64,000 bases of DNA from Candidatus Zixiibacteriota bacterium (GCA_016933955.1 JAFGTT010000015.1:62001-126000); one strand, 5' to 3'. Positions 32,993 through 42,545 are shown, numbered from the stretch's first letter. Numbers and translations: made by a program. The notes: generated by a model from the letters alone, not told the origin.

Positions 32993-34141
32993 ATGAGCAA
33001 AACAGCTGATATAATTGTGGTCGGAGGCGGCATTATTGGCGTTTCAGTGGCTTACCAGCTGGCCCGCCATAATTGCGGCAAAGTCATTTTACTGGAAAAG
33101 GAAATGTTCCTCGGTACCGGAGCCACGGCGAAATGCGCCGGCGGTGTCCGCGCCCAATTTTCGACCAGGATAAATATTGAAATGTCGATGAAATCGGAAG
33201 AAATGCTGGTCCATTTTGAAGAAGAAACCGGCTATCCCATAGTCTTTGATCAAAACGGATATATGTTCTTGCTCTCCGATGAGGATGAGCTGTCCCGCTT
33301 CATGAAGGCCGTTGAATTGCAGAGGTCACTGGGCCTTAAAGTCGATCTTCTGGAACCGGCTGAAATCAATAGGCTGGCCCCCCCGGTACGAACCGATGAT
33401 ATAATCAAAGCCACTTTCTGCAATGATGATGGCATCGCCGATCCCAGCGATATGATTAACGCCTATGCTTCGGCCGCCCGCAAGTTCGGAGTCACAATTG
33501 AAATCGAAACCGAGGTTACCGGTATTAAGACCGAAGGCGGGGCGATTATGGGCGTCATTACCAACAAAGGCGATATCGACACTCCTCTGATCGTAAACGC
33601 CGCCGGCCCTTACGGTAAAATTATCGGTCGGATGGCCGGAGATGAAGTCCCGGTGGAACCGATCCGCCGTCAAATCGTCACTACCGGTCCGCTGGATTAT
33701 ATCGAACCGACTTTCCCAATGGTGGTCGATGTTAAATCCGGGCTATATTTCCATAAGGAATCGCCCGGCCTTTTACTTGGATGGGCCGATCCGTCAGTGG
33801 AACCGGCTTTCGATGAGTCGGTCGATCCCGATTATTCGGATGAAATTATTATGAAAGCTCTGGATCGGGTACCGCGGCTTGAAACCGCCGAAATGGCCAA
33901 AAGCTGGGCCGGTTTATATGAAACGACACCCGATCATCATGCCATTATCGGATATTCCGACAGGGTTAAAGGGTTGTTCCTGGTTAATGGTTTCTCGGGA
34001 CATGGATTGATGCATGCTCCGGCGGCCGGACTCGTGGCGGCCGAAATGATCAGCGGGAAAGGACCCTGCATCGACATTTCACCTCTGGACCCGAGCCGGT
34101 TCTCCAGAGGTGAAGCGGTGGTGGAAACCAATGTGATCTGA
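32993..34141 (+). CDS. FAD-dependent oxidoreductase (DAO family)
   Basis: A protein of 382 residues in the sarcosine oxidase beta / glycine oxidase group. The dinucleotide-binding start IIVVGGGIIGVSVAYQLAR is canonical, followed by GTGATAKCAGGVRAQFSTR. The C-terminus has the family motif GLFLVNGFSGHGLMHAPAAG, which touches the flavin. The likely reaction is oxidation of an N-methyl or D-amino acid; the substrate is not visible. It lies 180 bases before the MutL-like gene on the same strand, together suggesting amino acid catabolism. Confidence 0.9.
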   Translation: MSKTADIIVVGGGIIGVSVAYQLARHNCGKVILLEKEMFLGTGATAKCAGGVRAQFSTRINIEMSMKSEEMLVHFEEETGYPIVFDQNGYMFLLSDEDELSRFMKAVELQRSLGLKVDLLEPAEINRLAPPVRTDDIIKATFCNDDGIADPSDMINAYASAARKFGVTIEIETEVTGIKTEGGAIMGVITNKGDIDTPLIVNAAGPYGKIIGRMAGDEVPVEPIRRQIVTTGPLDYIEPTFPMVVDVKSGLYFHKESPGLLLGWADPSVEPAFDESVDPDYSDEIIMKALDRVPRLETAEMAKSWAGLYETTPDHHAIIGYSDRVKGLFLVNGFSGHGLMHAPAAGLVAAEMISGKGPCIDISPLDPSRFSRGEAVVETNVI

Positions 34142-34321
34142 GACCCGGATATATTCCAGGGCAAAAGCTTTCCGAAAAAATCAGTTTACATTATGGGTGC
34201 TTTTTATTATTTATATAGTTCTTGAATGCCCGCTTCGGGGGCTTTAAAATGGAGTCTGGAATCCGCAAGAAGCGGCCGCAGACTGAAAGATGAAAACATC
34301 AGACTTTGGCAGGAATACAAT

Positions 34322-36190
34322 ATGGCAAAAATGAAACCTGAAGATATCAAGGTGATTCTGGCAACCGACTGCGGTTCGACAACCACCAAGGCGATCCTGA
34401 TCGAAAAACGCGGTGATGAATACCGTCTGATCGTCCGAGGTGAGGCGCCAACCACCGTTGAGGCCCCATTTGAGGATGTAACCATGGGAGTTTTAAATGC
34501 CATCGCCGAGGTAGAAGAGCTCTCCGGACGTAAACTTCTCAATGATGAGGGTCGGGTGATTTCACCTGTGCAGGGAGAAAATACCGGCACTGATGTTTAT
34601 ATTTCCACTTCCTCGGCCGGAGGCGGTTTGCAGATGATGGTGGCCGGTGTGGTTCGTTCCATGACCGCCGAATCGGCCGAGCGCGCCGCCCTGGGCGCCG
34701 GGGCCATTGTTATGGATGTTATCGCCTCCAATGATAAACGTTTGCCCCATCAGCAAATAGAGAGGATTCGGCATTTGCGCCCCGACATGATTCTCCTGTC
34801 AGGCGGTATAGACGGTGGAACAACTACCCATGTGGTCGAAATCGCCGAATTGATTTCCGCCGCCGATCCCAAACCCCGTCTGGGTTCCGGTTATCAGTTA
34901 CCGATTATTTATGCCGGAAATAAAGATGCCCGGGAGGCTGTCAGCGAAACTCTGGCTGATAAGGTCGATCTGAAAATGGTCGAAAATCTTCGACCGGTAC
35001 TGGAACGCGAGAATCTCGGCCCGGCCCGGGAAGAAATCCATAATCTGTTCATGGAGCATGTCATGGCCCAGGCGCCCGGCTATCGCAAATTGATGACCTG
35101 GACCGATGCTCCGATTATGCCGACTCCCGGTGCCGTCGGGCTGATTATTAAAACCATCGCCGATATGGAAAATATCGAAGTTGTCGGAGTTGATATCGGA
35201 GGAGCCACCACTGACGTTTTTTCGGTTTTTCGTCCGGAGACAGAGGCGGGTACAAGAGAGGGTGTTTTCAACCGCACCGTCTCCGCCAATCTGGGTATGA
35301 GCTATTCGGTTTCGAATGTTTTTGCGGAAGCCACCCTGCCGAATGTCATGCGTTGGGTCCCCTTCTCCATGGATGAGCGCGACCTGCGTAATCGCGTCAA
35401 AAATAAAATGATCCGCCCGACCACTATACCACAGTCTATGGAGGAGTTGATTTTTGAACAGGCTATCGCCAAAGAGGCTTTGCGCTTGGCATTTATACAG
35501 CACAAAAACTTTGCGACCGTATTGAAAGGTGTTCAGCAACAGCGGACCATCGCCGATGCTTTCGAACAGAAAGGTTCAGGAGAAACTCTGGTCAATATGA
35601 TGACCCTGGATATTCTGGTTGGTTCCGGGGGAGTATTATCGCATGCTCCGAAACGGAATCAGGCCGCCCTGATGTTGATTGATGCTTTTCTGCCGGAAGG
35701 GGTCACTCGTTTAGCTGTCGATTCGATTTTCATGATGCCGCAACTTGGTGTCCTGACCACGGTTCAGCCCCAGGCGGCGACCGAAGTCTTTAAGAAAGAT
35801 TGTCTTATTCATCTTGGGTCATGTGTCGCTCCGGTCGGTGATATGAAAAAGGCCGGACCCATGATGGATTATCGGATCACTCTCCCCGATGGCAAGGTGG
35901 AATCAGGCACATTGCAGTTTGGCGAGATGAAACTTATTAAACTGGGCGTGGCCGAAAACGGTCTTCCGGAAAAAGCTAAGGCCGAATTGGAACCGGCCCG
36001 AGGTCTGGATCTCGGTAACGGCAAAGGCGACAAAGTCGTAACCGAACTGGCCGGAGGCGTGGTGGGAATCATTCTTGACGGCCGGGGACGTCCCTTCGAA
36101 CTACCCCAAGATGAAAAAACCCGGGTGGAAAACCTGAAAAAATGGATGATGGAACTGGACATTTACCCGGCCCAGGCGCTGGACAGATAA
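34322..36190 (+). CDS. MutL-like protein (glutamate mutase L family)
   Basis: ASKHA-type ATPase of 622 residues, related to MutL/GlmL, which is encoded beside B12-dependent glutamate mutase. The phosphate-1 loop is ATDCGSTTTKAILIEK, and the second is VGVDIGGATTDVFSVF. The block YISTSSAGGGLQMMVAG is family-specific. I start it at the ATG at 34322 with AGGA seven bases upstream; a longer frame from 34226 has no homology. The mutase subunits GlmS and GlmE are not in the window. It is followed at 16 bases by a membrane-anchored unknown. Confidence 0.9.
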   Translation: MAKMKPEDIKVILATDCGSTTTKAILIEKRGDEYRLIVRGEAPTTVEAPFEDVTMGVLNAIAEVEELSGRKLLNDEGRVISPVQGENTGTDVYISTSSAGGGLQMMVAGVVRSMTAESAERAALGAGAIVMDVIASNDKRLPHQQIERIRHLRPDMILLSGGIDGGTTTHVVEIAELISAADPKPRLGSGYQLPIIYAGNKDAREAVSETLADKVDLKMVENLRPVLERENLGPAREEIHNLFMEHVMAQAPGYRKLMTWTDAPIMPTPGAVGLIIKTIADMENIEVVGVDIGGATTDVFSVFRPETEAGTREGVFNRTVSANLGMSYSVSNVFAEATLPNVMRWVPFSMDERDLRNRVKNKMIRPTTIPQSMEELIFEQAIAKEALRLAFIQHKNFATVLKGVQQQRTIADAFEQKGSGETLVNMMTLDILVGSGGVLSHAPKRNQAALMLIDAFLPEGVTRLAVDSIFMMPQLGVLTTVQPQAATEVFKKDCLIHLGSCVAPVGDMKKAGPMMDYRITLPDGKVESGTLQFGEMKLIKLGVAENGLPEKAKAELEPARGLDLGNGKGDKVVTELAGGVVGIILDGRGRPFELPQDEKTRVENLKKWMMELDIYPAQALDR

Positions 36191-36206
36191 TAAAAAGGCG
36201 GCTATT

Positions 36207-36983
36207 ATGAAATTTTTCAGGATTGTAACTTTAATCTGCCTGATTTTGATGCCATCCTTTCTGACGGCAGAGGTCTTTATTGACTGGAAAGCCGGCTATT
36301 ACGTTGAATATCCCGATAGCTGGTACCATGTCTCCTACCGTACCGTTAATATATTCCTTCAAACCCAGGAAATCAATCCCGATGAATTCGACTATGACGC
36401 CGTTCTGGCTATGAAATCGGACAAACCGTTTTTTGAGATGCCGTATATATTTCTCTCTTTCGATCCGGCCGGGCAATTATCTGATCGTCAGATAGACTCG
36501 GTGGTCAACCAGTTATCCAAAGAATATGGGCGTGATTATATCGAAGGGTCTCTGACCGGCACCGATCGGAATTTTAATCTGGGGCAGCCGGTTTACGACA
36601 GGAAACTCAGGGCCATCGCGGTCAAGGGCCGTGTATCATCGGAATATATCGACAAAATCCTCCTGGAAATACGAAGGTTTTATGATAAGGGCGTGGCGAT
36701 TTTTCTGTGTTATGCTCCCAAGGAAATGTATGAAGATGTTCGTCCCGATTTTCTGAGTATTTTCAATTCCTTTTCGACCAGAGATCTCGACAAAGTCGCT
36801 CCCAAAGAAGAAGTCAAAATAGTTGATGTCTCCCAGCGTGAACTGGACGACTATGATGAAGAAGATTTTCCCGAACCCGGCACGAAAGACTTGAGTTCAT
36901 CGGGAATAATCCTCGTGTTGATTATTGTTCTGGCGATCATTCTGCTGGCGGCAATAATATTTTTCATATTTAAAAGGAAATAA
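36207..36983 (+). CDS. Exported, C-terminally anchored protein
   Basis: A protein of 258 residues I do not recognise. It has a signal peptide (residues 1-21, ending SFLTAEV), a soluble domain with WKAGYYVEYPDSWYHVSY, a pattern weakly like PsbP/MOG1, and a hydrophobic C-terminal helix (SSGIILVLIIVLAIILLAAI) followed by a short basic tail. This implies an extracytoplasmic domain held in the inner membrane. It lies between the MutL-like gene and the barrel-sandwich protein with close spacing (16 and 35 bases). Confidence 0.7.
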   Translation: MKFFRIVTLICLILMPSFLTAEVFIDWKAGYYVEYPDSWYHVSYRTVNIFLQTQEINPDEFDYDAVLAMKSDKPFFEMPYIFLSFDPAGQLSDRQIDSVVNQLSKEYGRDYIEGSLTGTDRNFNLGQPVYDRKLRAIAVKGRVSSEYIDKILLEIRRFYDKGVAIFLCYAPKEMYEDVRPDFLSIFNSFSTRDLDKVAPKEEVKIVDVSQRELDDYDEEDFPEPGTKDLSSSGIILVLIIVLAIILLAAIIFFIFKRK

Positions 36984-37018
36984 CCGGACTAAAAAGATTC
37001 CAATAAGAGGCGAATAAA

Positions 37019-38146
37019 ATGGGTCATGCATATACTCCAGGTTTGAAAGTAACGGAAAAGATTCTCATAAAAAAGAATCGTATCCTTCCCCTCAAGGGTG
37101 AGGTGGTGGTAAAAAAGGGCGACAAGGTTTCGCCTGATGATATTGTCGCCCGGACCGATTTGCCGGGTCCCGTGGAACCGATTAATGTCGCCAATATCCT
37201 CGGAATTCCACCTGAGGATATAAGGGATACAATGCTTAAAAAGCAGGGCGACAGGGTAAAAGAGGGTGAAGTGATTGCCCTTTCGAAATCTTTTTTCGGC
37301 CTGTTCAAATCGGAGTGCAAAGCCAAAATAAGCGGCACTATTGAATCGATCTCCCAGGTCACCGGCCAGGTTCTACTCCGCGGTGCCCCCATCCCGGTCA
37401 CCGTCAGGGCATATTTAACCGGTGAGGTTATCGATGTTTTCGAGCGTGAGGGTATTACCGTGGCCGCCTGGGGCTCGTTTGTACAGGGTATTTTCGGTAT
37501 CGGCGGCGAAACCCACGGAGAAATAAAAATGGCCGTCCCCGACAACATCACTATTCTGCGGGAAAGCCATATCACCGAGGAGTTTCGCGGGAAAGTGGTG
37601 GTTGGAGGTTCCCTGGTTACCGCCAACGCCATCAGGAAAGCGGTCAAGGTTGGAGCCGCCGGGATTATTGTGGGCGGTTTCGATGACAAAGATTTGCGGG
37701 ATTTCCTCGGTTATGATATCGGTGTAGCCATTACCGGAACCGAAGAAATTGGGGTGACCTTGATTGTTACCGAAGGTTTCGGGGAGATCAATATGGCCCA
37801 AAAGACATTCGATCTGCTTAAATCGAAAGAGGGCAAACTGGCCTGTATCAACGGAGCCACCCAGATCCGGGCCGGAGTCATTCGACCCGAGGTGATTATT
37901 CCCTTCGAGGGCGACGTCCATGCGGCCATCAAGGATGCCGATTACCGAGAGCAGGGCCTGAATATCGGGACACCAGTAAGGGTAATCCGCCACCCCTATT
38001 TTGGGATGCTGGGTAAAGTTGCCAACCTGCCGCCGGAATTGACCCGGCTCGAATCCGGTTCATCGGCCAGAGTTCTCGAAGTCGAATTCGATGACGGTAA
38101 AAAGGCCATTGTCCCTCGTGCTAATGTTGAGATGCTGGAATCTTGA
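37019..38146 (+). CDS. Uncharacterised barrel-sandwich / KOW-like protein
   Basis: A cytosolic protein of 375 residues with no clear name. The N-terminal half has barrel-sandwich (biotinyl/RnfC-like) text: LPLKGEVVVKKGDKVSPDDI, then GDRVKEGEVIALSKSFFG and KISGTIESISQVTGQVLLRG. The middle (KVVVGGSLVTANAIRKAVKV) is rich in Gly and Ala, and the last 70 residues, YFGMLGKVANLPPELTRLES onward, look KOW-like. SD AGAGG precedes the ATG. It follows the MutL-like gene and may serve the same unknown pathway. Confidence 0.7.
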   Translation: MGHAYTPGLKVTEKILIKKNRILPLKGEVVVKKGDKVSPDDIVARTDLPGPVEPINVANILGIPPEDIRDTMLKKQGDRVKEGEVIALSKSFFGLFKSECKAKISGTIESISQVTGQVLLRGAPIPVTVRAYLTGEVIDVFEREGITVAAWGSFVQGIFGIGGETHGEIKMAVPDNITILRESHITEEFRGKVVVGGSLVTANAIRKAVKVGAAGIIVGGFDDKDLRDFLGYDIGVAITGTEEIGVTLIVTEGFGEINMAQKTFDLLKSKEGKLACINGATQIRAGVIRPEVIIPFEGDVHAAIKDADYREQGLNIGTPVRVIRHPYFGMLGKVANLPPELTRLESGSSARVLEVEFDDGKKAIVPRANVEMLES

Positions 38147-38200
38147 AAAATAAAAATCGGCTCAGAGGATGAGTCGATCATGTCAAATAGGATTTATAAA

Positions 38201-38224
38201 AAAGGTCGCCTTCCGGCGACCTTT
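38201..38224. terminator. Bidirectional terminator
   Basis: A perfect ten-pair stem, AAAGGTCGCC (38201-38210), loop TTCC, GGCGACCTTT (38215-38224). The minus side has a T-run of six and serves the lipoprotein gene; the plus side follows the 37019 gene by 55 bases. Confidence 0.85.
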
Positions 38225-38275
38225 AAACTTTTAACTGAAATCATTAGGTCATTATCAGACCAGAGCCCCAAAATG

Positions 38276-38482
38276 CTATTTACCTTCCGTGGCACCCGCC
38301 GGTTTTTCCATCATGGTGGAATCCATCACCTGCGTCGTATCCATAATCTCAGTGGTATCGGTCATTACTTCGGTCGGTTCCTGAACCGCAGGTTCCGTTT
38401 TTGGCTCTTCCTTTTTGCCGCAACTGGTCATAAAGACGACCAATAACAGGCCGGCCATAATAATTACCATCAGTTTCTTCAT
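38276..38482 (-). CDS. Small lipoprotein
   Basis: A protein of 68 residues. Signal peptide MKKLMVIIMAGLLLVVFMTSC with a lipobox (FMTSC) and Cys 21, then a low-complexity tail rich in Glu, Thr and Pro, with repeats of TE(V/I)MD and Thr-Thr. It should be lipid-anchored. GGGAG lies nine bases before the ATG at 38482. It is transcribed away from tolQ from a promoter-like TTGACT (38546-38551) with TTATTG at 17 bases. Function unknown. Confidence 0.7.
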   Translation of the reverse strand: MKKLMVIIMAGLLLVVFMTSCGKKEEPKTEPAVQEPTEVMTDTTEIMDTTQVMDSTMMEKPAGATEGK

Positions 38483-38593
38483 AGTTGGTCTCCCAATGTT
38501 AGAGTTTAATTATGAACTCGCGCAATAAAAAGTATCAGGGCTAAAAGTCAACAAAAAGTTTAATAAATTTTGCCCTGTATTTTGCGCTTTTTG

Positions 38594-38622
38594 TTGACGC
38601 TATATACGCTCCTCTGTATAAT
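38594..38622 (+). promoter_or_regulatory. Promoter of the tol cluster
   Basis: TTGACG (38594-38599), exactly 17 bases, TATAAT (38617-38622), about 82 bases before the tolQ ATG. This is the best sigma-70 match in the window. Confidence 0.85.
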
Positions 38623-38704
38623 AATCAGACGAAAACGCTTAAGGCTGGATTGTCGGCCCTGATGCGGGACCGGTATAATTGCTTTTGTATAAAAAAGGAA
38701 AGGT

Positions 38705-39427
38705 ATGGAATATTCAATGATAATCGCGGCCGGTTTATTTTCCGGAGGCGTCTGGCAGATTATAGGACAATCAAGCCTCTTCGGCAGTATCATTCTGGCC
38801 ATTTTACTCTGTTTTTCCCTCTTTTCATGGGGGATCATGTTCAACAAGTGGCGTCTTTTTCGCCGGGTGGAGCGCGAAGATCACACTTTTCTGGCCGCCT
38901 TCAGAAAAACCAAAAAACTTTCCGGTATAATGAATCAGGCCAAAACGCTTGAGTTTACCCCCCTGGCCGGCATATTTATCAATGGTTATAATGAAATCAG
39001 TGAGTTTGTTTCATCCAAACAAACAACTTCCGAGGGATCGGACAAAGTGGACCCCCTGACCGATAAAGAGATAGAAATAATCGGGATGACGCTGGAACGC
39101 TCGGTGGCCGAAGAAATAGGCTTTCTGGAGCGGCGGGTGATTTTCCTGGCCACCACCGCTAATGCTTCGCCTTTCCTTGGTTTACTTGGTACGGTGGTCG
39201 GCGTCATGGATTCTTTCTGGTCCATTGGTGAACGCGGTTCGGCCTCGCTGGCCGTAGTCGCACCCGGAATAGCCGAGGCCCTGCTGGCCACGATCGTTGG
39301 TCTCGGGGCCGCCATTCCCGCGGTCGTTGCCTATAACTGGGCCAGCAATAAACTCAAATTCTATTACGACCGGTCCGAAAACTTTTCCCTCGAGTTTATG
39401 ACGCGCATCAAAAAGGATATGACCTGA
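38705..39427 (+). CDS. tolQ: TolQ (MotA/TolQ/ExbB proton channel)
   Basis: Inner-membrane protein of 240 residues, the proton-channel subunit of the Tol-Pal system. Three hydrophobic segments: about 22-45, 140-165 (FLATTANASPFLGLLGTVVG) and 180-205 (VAPGIAEALLATIVGLGAAI). The conserved Thr-Pro channel residues are in GTVVGVMDSF and GIAEALLATI. The stop TGA overlaps the tolR ATG by one base. It leads the tolQ-tolR-tolA-tolB run. Confidence 0.93.
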   Translation: MEYSMIIAAGLFSGGVWQIIGQSSLFGSIILAILLCFSLFSWGIMFNKWRLFRRVEREDHTFLAAFRKTKKLSGIMNQAKTLEFTPLAGIFINGYNEISEFVSSKQTTSEGSDKVDPLTDKEIEIIGMTLERSVAEEIGFLERRVIFLATTANASPFLGLLGTVVGVMDSFWSIGERGSASLAVVAPGIAEALLATIVGLGAAIPAVVAYNWASNKLKFYYDRSENFSLEFMTRIKKDMT

Positions 39428-39846
39428 TGAGAAAACGCGAATATCGGGCTATGGCCGAGATCAATGTCACCAACTTGGTTGATGTCGTGCTGGTTCTTTT
39501 AATTATCTTCATGATCTCGGCTCCTCTGCTTCAATCGGGGATTGAAGTGGAACTGCCCATGACCAAAACCGCAGCCCTCAGTGAACAGGCCGAAGGCGTC
39601 GTAATTACGGTCGATCGTAAGGGCGGCGTATTTATCAATGATGTCTGGTCGCAACTGGGCGATTTTGAAAAGAATCTCGATCGCGAATTACGTCGATTGG
39701 GAAAATCATCCGTATTTCTCAGGGCTGACTCGCTGGTTCCCTATGGAACGGTGGTGGATGTTATCGGTCGGCTAAAATTAATGGGTATCGAAGACCTGGG
39801 CTTGATTACCGCCAAGGAGGAAGATATCCCGAAACGGCGAAGATGA
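39427..39846 (+). CDS. tolR: TolR (ExbD/TolR family)
   Basis: Inner-membrane protein of 139 residues with a short cytosolic start, one helix (about residues 15-35) and a periplasmic domain. The helix carries the proton-accepting Asp in TNLVDVVLVLLIIFMIS. The periplasmic end VIGRLKLMGIEDLGLIT is typical. It couples proton flow to TolA. It overlaps tolQ by one base and the next gene by four (ATGA). Confidence 0.93.
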   Translation: MRKREYRAMAEINVTNLVDVVLVLLIIFMISAPLLQSGIEVELPMTKTAALSEQAEGVVITVDRKGGVFINDVWSQLGDFEKNLDRELRRLGKSSVFLRADSLVPYGTVVDVIGRLKLMGIEDLGLITAKEEDIPKRRR

Positions 39847-40550
39847 AGCAGGATATAATATTATCATTTCTTCTACACTTTACCATTATAATCGTCATGG
39901 TCATTATAACCCCGTTTAAGCCGCGAATTAATACTGACCTGGGCGAGGTTATCAATGTCCGCCTGGCATCCCTGCCGGCTCCGGCTCCAAAAGAGGAACC
40001 TGTTAAAATCGAGCCCCTGCCGATTCCTCAGGCGCTCGTGGCCGATAATGAGATTGCCTTCATTCCTAAAGCCAAATCGGTGACCGAGGCCAAACCGGTG
40101 AACAAACCGAAACCCAAGCCGAAGCCAAAAACTGAAGATAAACCGTATAATCCGGATGCCGCCAGAGGAACCGAAACCAAATCGGGAACCGCAGAGGGTC
40201 AGAAAGACGTCAGCCAGAATCTCGGGCCCGGATCGAAATTTGGTTCCGCCGCTATTGATAACTCATCTTTCGATTACCCCTACTGGTTTGTCCAGGCTTT
40301 CACCAAAATCGAGCGTAACTGGAGTAATCCGGTTTATGCCAATCGCCCGTTAAGCTGTATTATATATTTTCAGGTAATTCGCTCGGGGAAAATACTCAGA
40401 GTCGAAATCGAGCAGTCCTCGGGAATTGATGCCTTCGATCGCGCCTGCGAAAGAGCCGTCAATCTGGCTCAGCCTTTGCCCCCGCTGCCCAACGAATTTA
40501 CCGATGAAATTATCGGGATACATTTGGAATTTCCATATTCACCAGGATAG
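39843..40550 (+). CDS. tolA: TonB/TolA-like energy-transducing protein
   Basis: A protein of 235 residues: one N-terminal membrane helix (LLHFTIIIVMVIIT), a Pro/Lys-rich linker (KPVNKPKPKPKPKTED) spanning the periplasm, and a TonB-type C-terminal domain (WFVQAFTKIERNWSNPVYA; LRVEIEQSSGIDAFDRACER). Position suggests the TolA role, while the C-terminal domain is of the TonB family. It overlaps tolR by four bases and is followed by tolB after four. Confidence 0.85.
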   Translation: MKQDIILSFLLHFTIIIVMVIITPFKPRINTDLGEVINVRLASLPAPAPKEEPVKIEPLPIPQALVADNEIAFIPKAKSVTEAKPVNKPKPKPKPKTEDKPYNPDAARGTETKSGTAEGQKDVSQNLGPGSKFGSAAIDNSSFDYPYWFVQAFTKIERNWSNPVYANRPLSCIIYFQVIRSGKILRVEIEQSSGIDAFDRACERAVNLAQPLPPLPNEFTDEIIGIHLEFPYSPG

Positions 40551-40554
40551 GTAA

Positions 40555-41877
40555 ATGAAATCTTGCAGACGAATTTTATTGCTGTTTTTTGTATTGATAT
40601 TGCCTTTGACTGCCATGACTCAGGAAGGAATATCGGTTCGCGATGTCCGCGGCCGATTGACCGAAAAGGTCAGTTTCGAACCGACCCGCATTGCTGTTGA
40701 GGAAGCCCGATATATCGGTATCGAGTATATAACCGCCGCCGATTCGGTAATAATGAAAAATTGCGGAATTATTCTCCAGAATGATCTCGATTTTTCGCCG
40801 TTTTTCGAAAATGTTCCGCTGGACACCTTTTTCATGCGTCATATGGAAATCGAAACCATGACCATGCTGGCCTGGACCCGTCTCGGCGCATCTTATGTCG
40901 TCAAACTTGAAGTCGAATACCCACAGAATAAAATCCGCCTGGGATACCGCCTTTTCTCGACGGAATCCGGGAAAGAAATCAATAAAAACCGTATGGAAAC
41001 CGAGAAAAAATTTTATCGAACCCTGGTTCATCAAATCGCCAACGATATTTATAAATTCCTGACCGGCGATGAGGGAGTTTATCGGACCCGGATTGTCTAT
41101 TCCAAGGATCTGGATAATGGTGCTCAAGAGTTGTACATCGCCGATTATGACGGTCAGAATGAAAGGCAGCTGACCAATAATGGCTCGATTAATCTTCTAC
41201 CCCGTTTTACGCCCGACGGTGAGTATGTTTATTTTACCAGCTACATGGATGGCGAACCGCGGATATACATGCTGAATTTGAATGACAATCACATCGACAA
41301 AATAACTGATTATCCCGGACTCAACACCGCTGTGTCCGTTGCGCCCGATGGCAAGTCGTTCGCCTGTGTCCTAAGTAAGGATGGTAATTCGGAATTGTAT
41401 TTGCTCGACCGGAAAGGCAAAATCATCAAGCGGCTCAGTTACAGCTGGGCGATTGAAACGGCGCCGACCTGGTCTCCCGATGGCAAGGAACTGGCCTTTA
41501 CCTCAGATCGAACCGGATCACCCCAGATATATATCATGGATATTGAATTTTTCGATCTGAAACGTCTTACTTTCAGCGGCAATTACAATGACTCACCCTG
41601 CTGGTCACCGCGGGGAGACCGGATTGCTTTTGTTACCCGGGACAGGAACTTTAAAATATGCATAATTGATGTGACCGGAAGGAATTTCCGGATTTTGACC
41701 GAGATCGGTGACAATGAAAATCCCAGTTTTTCGCCCGACGGGAATCATATTGTCTTTTCCTCGAACCGGCTGGGATCGAAAGAGCTTTACACGATGGATC
41801 TTTTCGGTCACAATCAGCGCAAAATAACAATCGGCGGGGGCAATACCAATCCCGCCTGGTCGCCTTATAAAAATTAA
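40555..41877 (+). CDS. tolB: TolB periplasmic protein
   Basis: A protein of 440 residues with a signal peptide (residues 1-22, LLLFFVLILPLTAM), an N-terminal alpha/beta domain, and a six-bladed WD40-like propeller of PD40 units (RFTPDGEYVYFTSYMDGEPR; APTWSPDGKELAFTSDRT). It contacts Pal and is part of the Tol-Pal envelope system. The length fits the family. The gene starts four bases after tolA; pal follows after a new promoter. Confidence 0.93.
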   Translation: MKSCRRILLLFFVLILPLTAMTQEGISVRDVRGRLTEKVSFEPTRIAVEEARYIGIEYITAADSVIMKNCGIILQNDLDFSPFFENVPLDTFFMRHMEIETMTMLAWTRLGASYVVKLEVEYPQNKIRLGYRLFSTESGKEINKNRMETEKKFYRTLVHQIANDIYKFLTGDEGVYRTRIVYSKDLDNGAQELYIADYDGQNERQLTNNGSINLLPRFTPDGEYVYFTSYMDGEPRIYMLNLNDNHIDKITDYPGLNTAVSVAPDGKSFACVLSKDGNSELYLLDRKGKIIKRLSYSWAIETAPTWSPDGKELAFTSDRTGSPQIYIMDIEFFDLKRLTFSGNYNDSPCWSPRGDRIAFVTRDRNFKICIIDVTGRNFRILTEIGDNENPSFSPDGNHIVFSSNRLGSKELYTMDLFGHNQRKITIGGGNTNPAWSPYKN

Positions 41878-41920
41878 ATCTTTTAACAGGAGGGGTATGA
41901 GCGGATAGAGGGGATTTTAC

Positions 41921-41949
41921 TTGACCATATATATAAAATTTCATAAAAT
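41921..41949 (+). promoter_or_regulatory. Promoter of pal-cpoB
   Basis: TTGACC (41921-41926), exactly 17 bases, TAAAAT (41944-41949), 67 bases before the pal ATG. It would let pal be expressed apart from tolQRAB. Confidence 0.7.
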
Positions 41950-42016
41950 TCGATCGATTGGCGGATTTTACGGAAAATAATATTAAAAATGCTGTATAAA
42001 ATTCAAGGAGGAGACA

Positions 42017-42532
42017 ATGAAAAAGCTCGTATTATTCATGCTTGTTTTAATGTTGCCTTTGTATCTGATCAATTGCGGCGGCGGGCCAAAACCTGTCGAA
42101 GAGGTCGTCACTATCGAGCCCGAACCGGAACCGGAACCCGAAGTCAAACCGGAACCGATCCCGGAACCGGAACCCGAAATCGTCCCTGTCAAGGCGTCCG
42201 ATTTCGCAATCATATATTTTGATTTCGATAAGTACAATCTGGTTGACTCGGCCAAGAAGGCGCTCGAGGGCAATGCCCGGGTTCTGAAAGATAATCCCAC
42301 GGTCGTAATCAAGATTGAGGGCCATTGCGACGAACGCGGAACGGTTGAATACAACCTGTCTCTGGGTGAGAAGCGGGCCAATTCAGCCATGGATTACCTT
42401 AAGAGTTTGGGAATAGCCCCCAACCGGATGTCGATGATCAGTTATGGTAAATCGCGGCCGGCGGTTCAGGGTAGTAATGAATCGACTTGGGCCAAAAACC
42501 GTCGCTGTGAGTTTAAAATAGTCTCGCAGTAA
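42017..42532 (+). CDS. pal: Peptidoglycan-associated lipoprotein (Pal/OmpA family)
   Basis: Outer-membrane lipoprotein of 171 residues. Signal peptide with lipobox LINC (Cys at residue 20), a linker of Glu-Pro repeats about 40 residues long, and an OmpA-like domain with KIEGHCDERGTVEYNLSLGE and AKNRRCEFKI. This domain binds peptidoglycan. The Shine-Dalgarno sequence AAGGAGGAG is strong. The Glu-Pro linker is longer than in E. coli Pal. Confidence 0.94.
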   Translation: MKKLVLFMLVLMLPLYLINCGGGPKPVEEVVTIEPEPEPEPEVKPEPIPEPEPEIVPVKASDFAIIYFDFDKYNLVDSAKKALEGNARVLKDNPTVVIKIEGHCDERGTVEYNLSLGEKRANSAMDYLKSLGIAPNRMSMISYGKSRPAVQGSNESTWAKNRRCEFKIVSQ

Positions 42533-42545
42533 CCTTTGGAATATA

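Noticed and set aside
34226-34321. Longer N-terminus for the MutL-like protein
   Set aside because: The extra 32 residues have no family resemblance and the ATG at 34322 has a good ribosome site.
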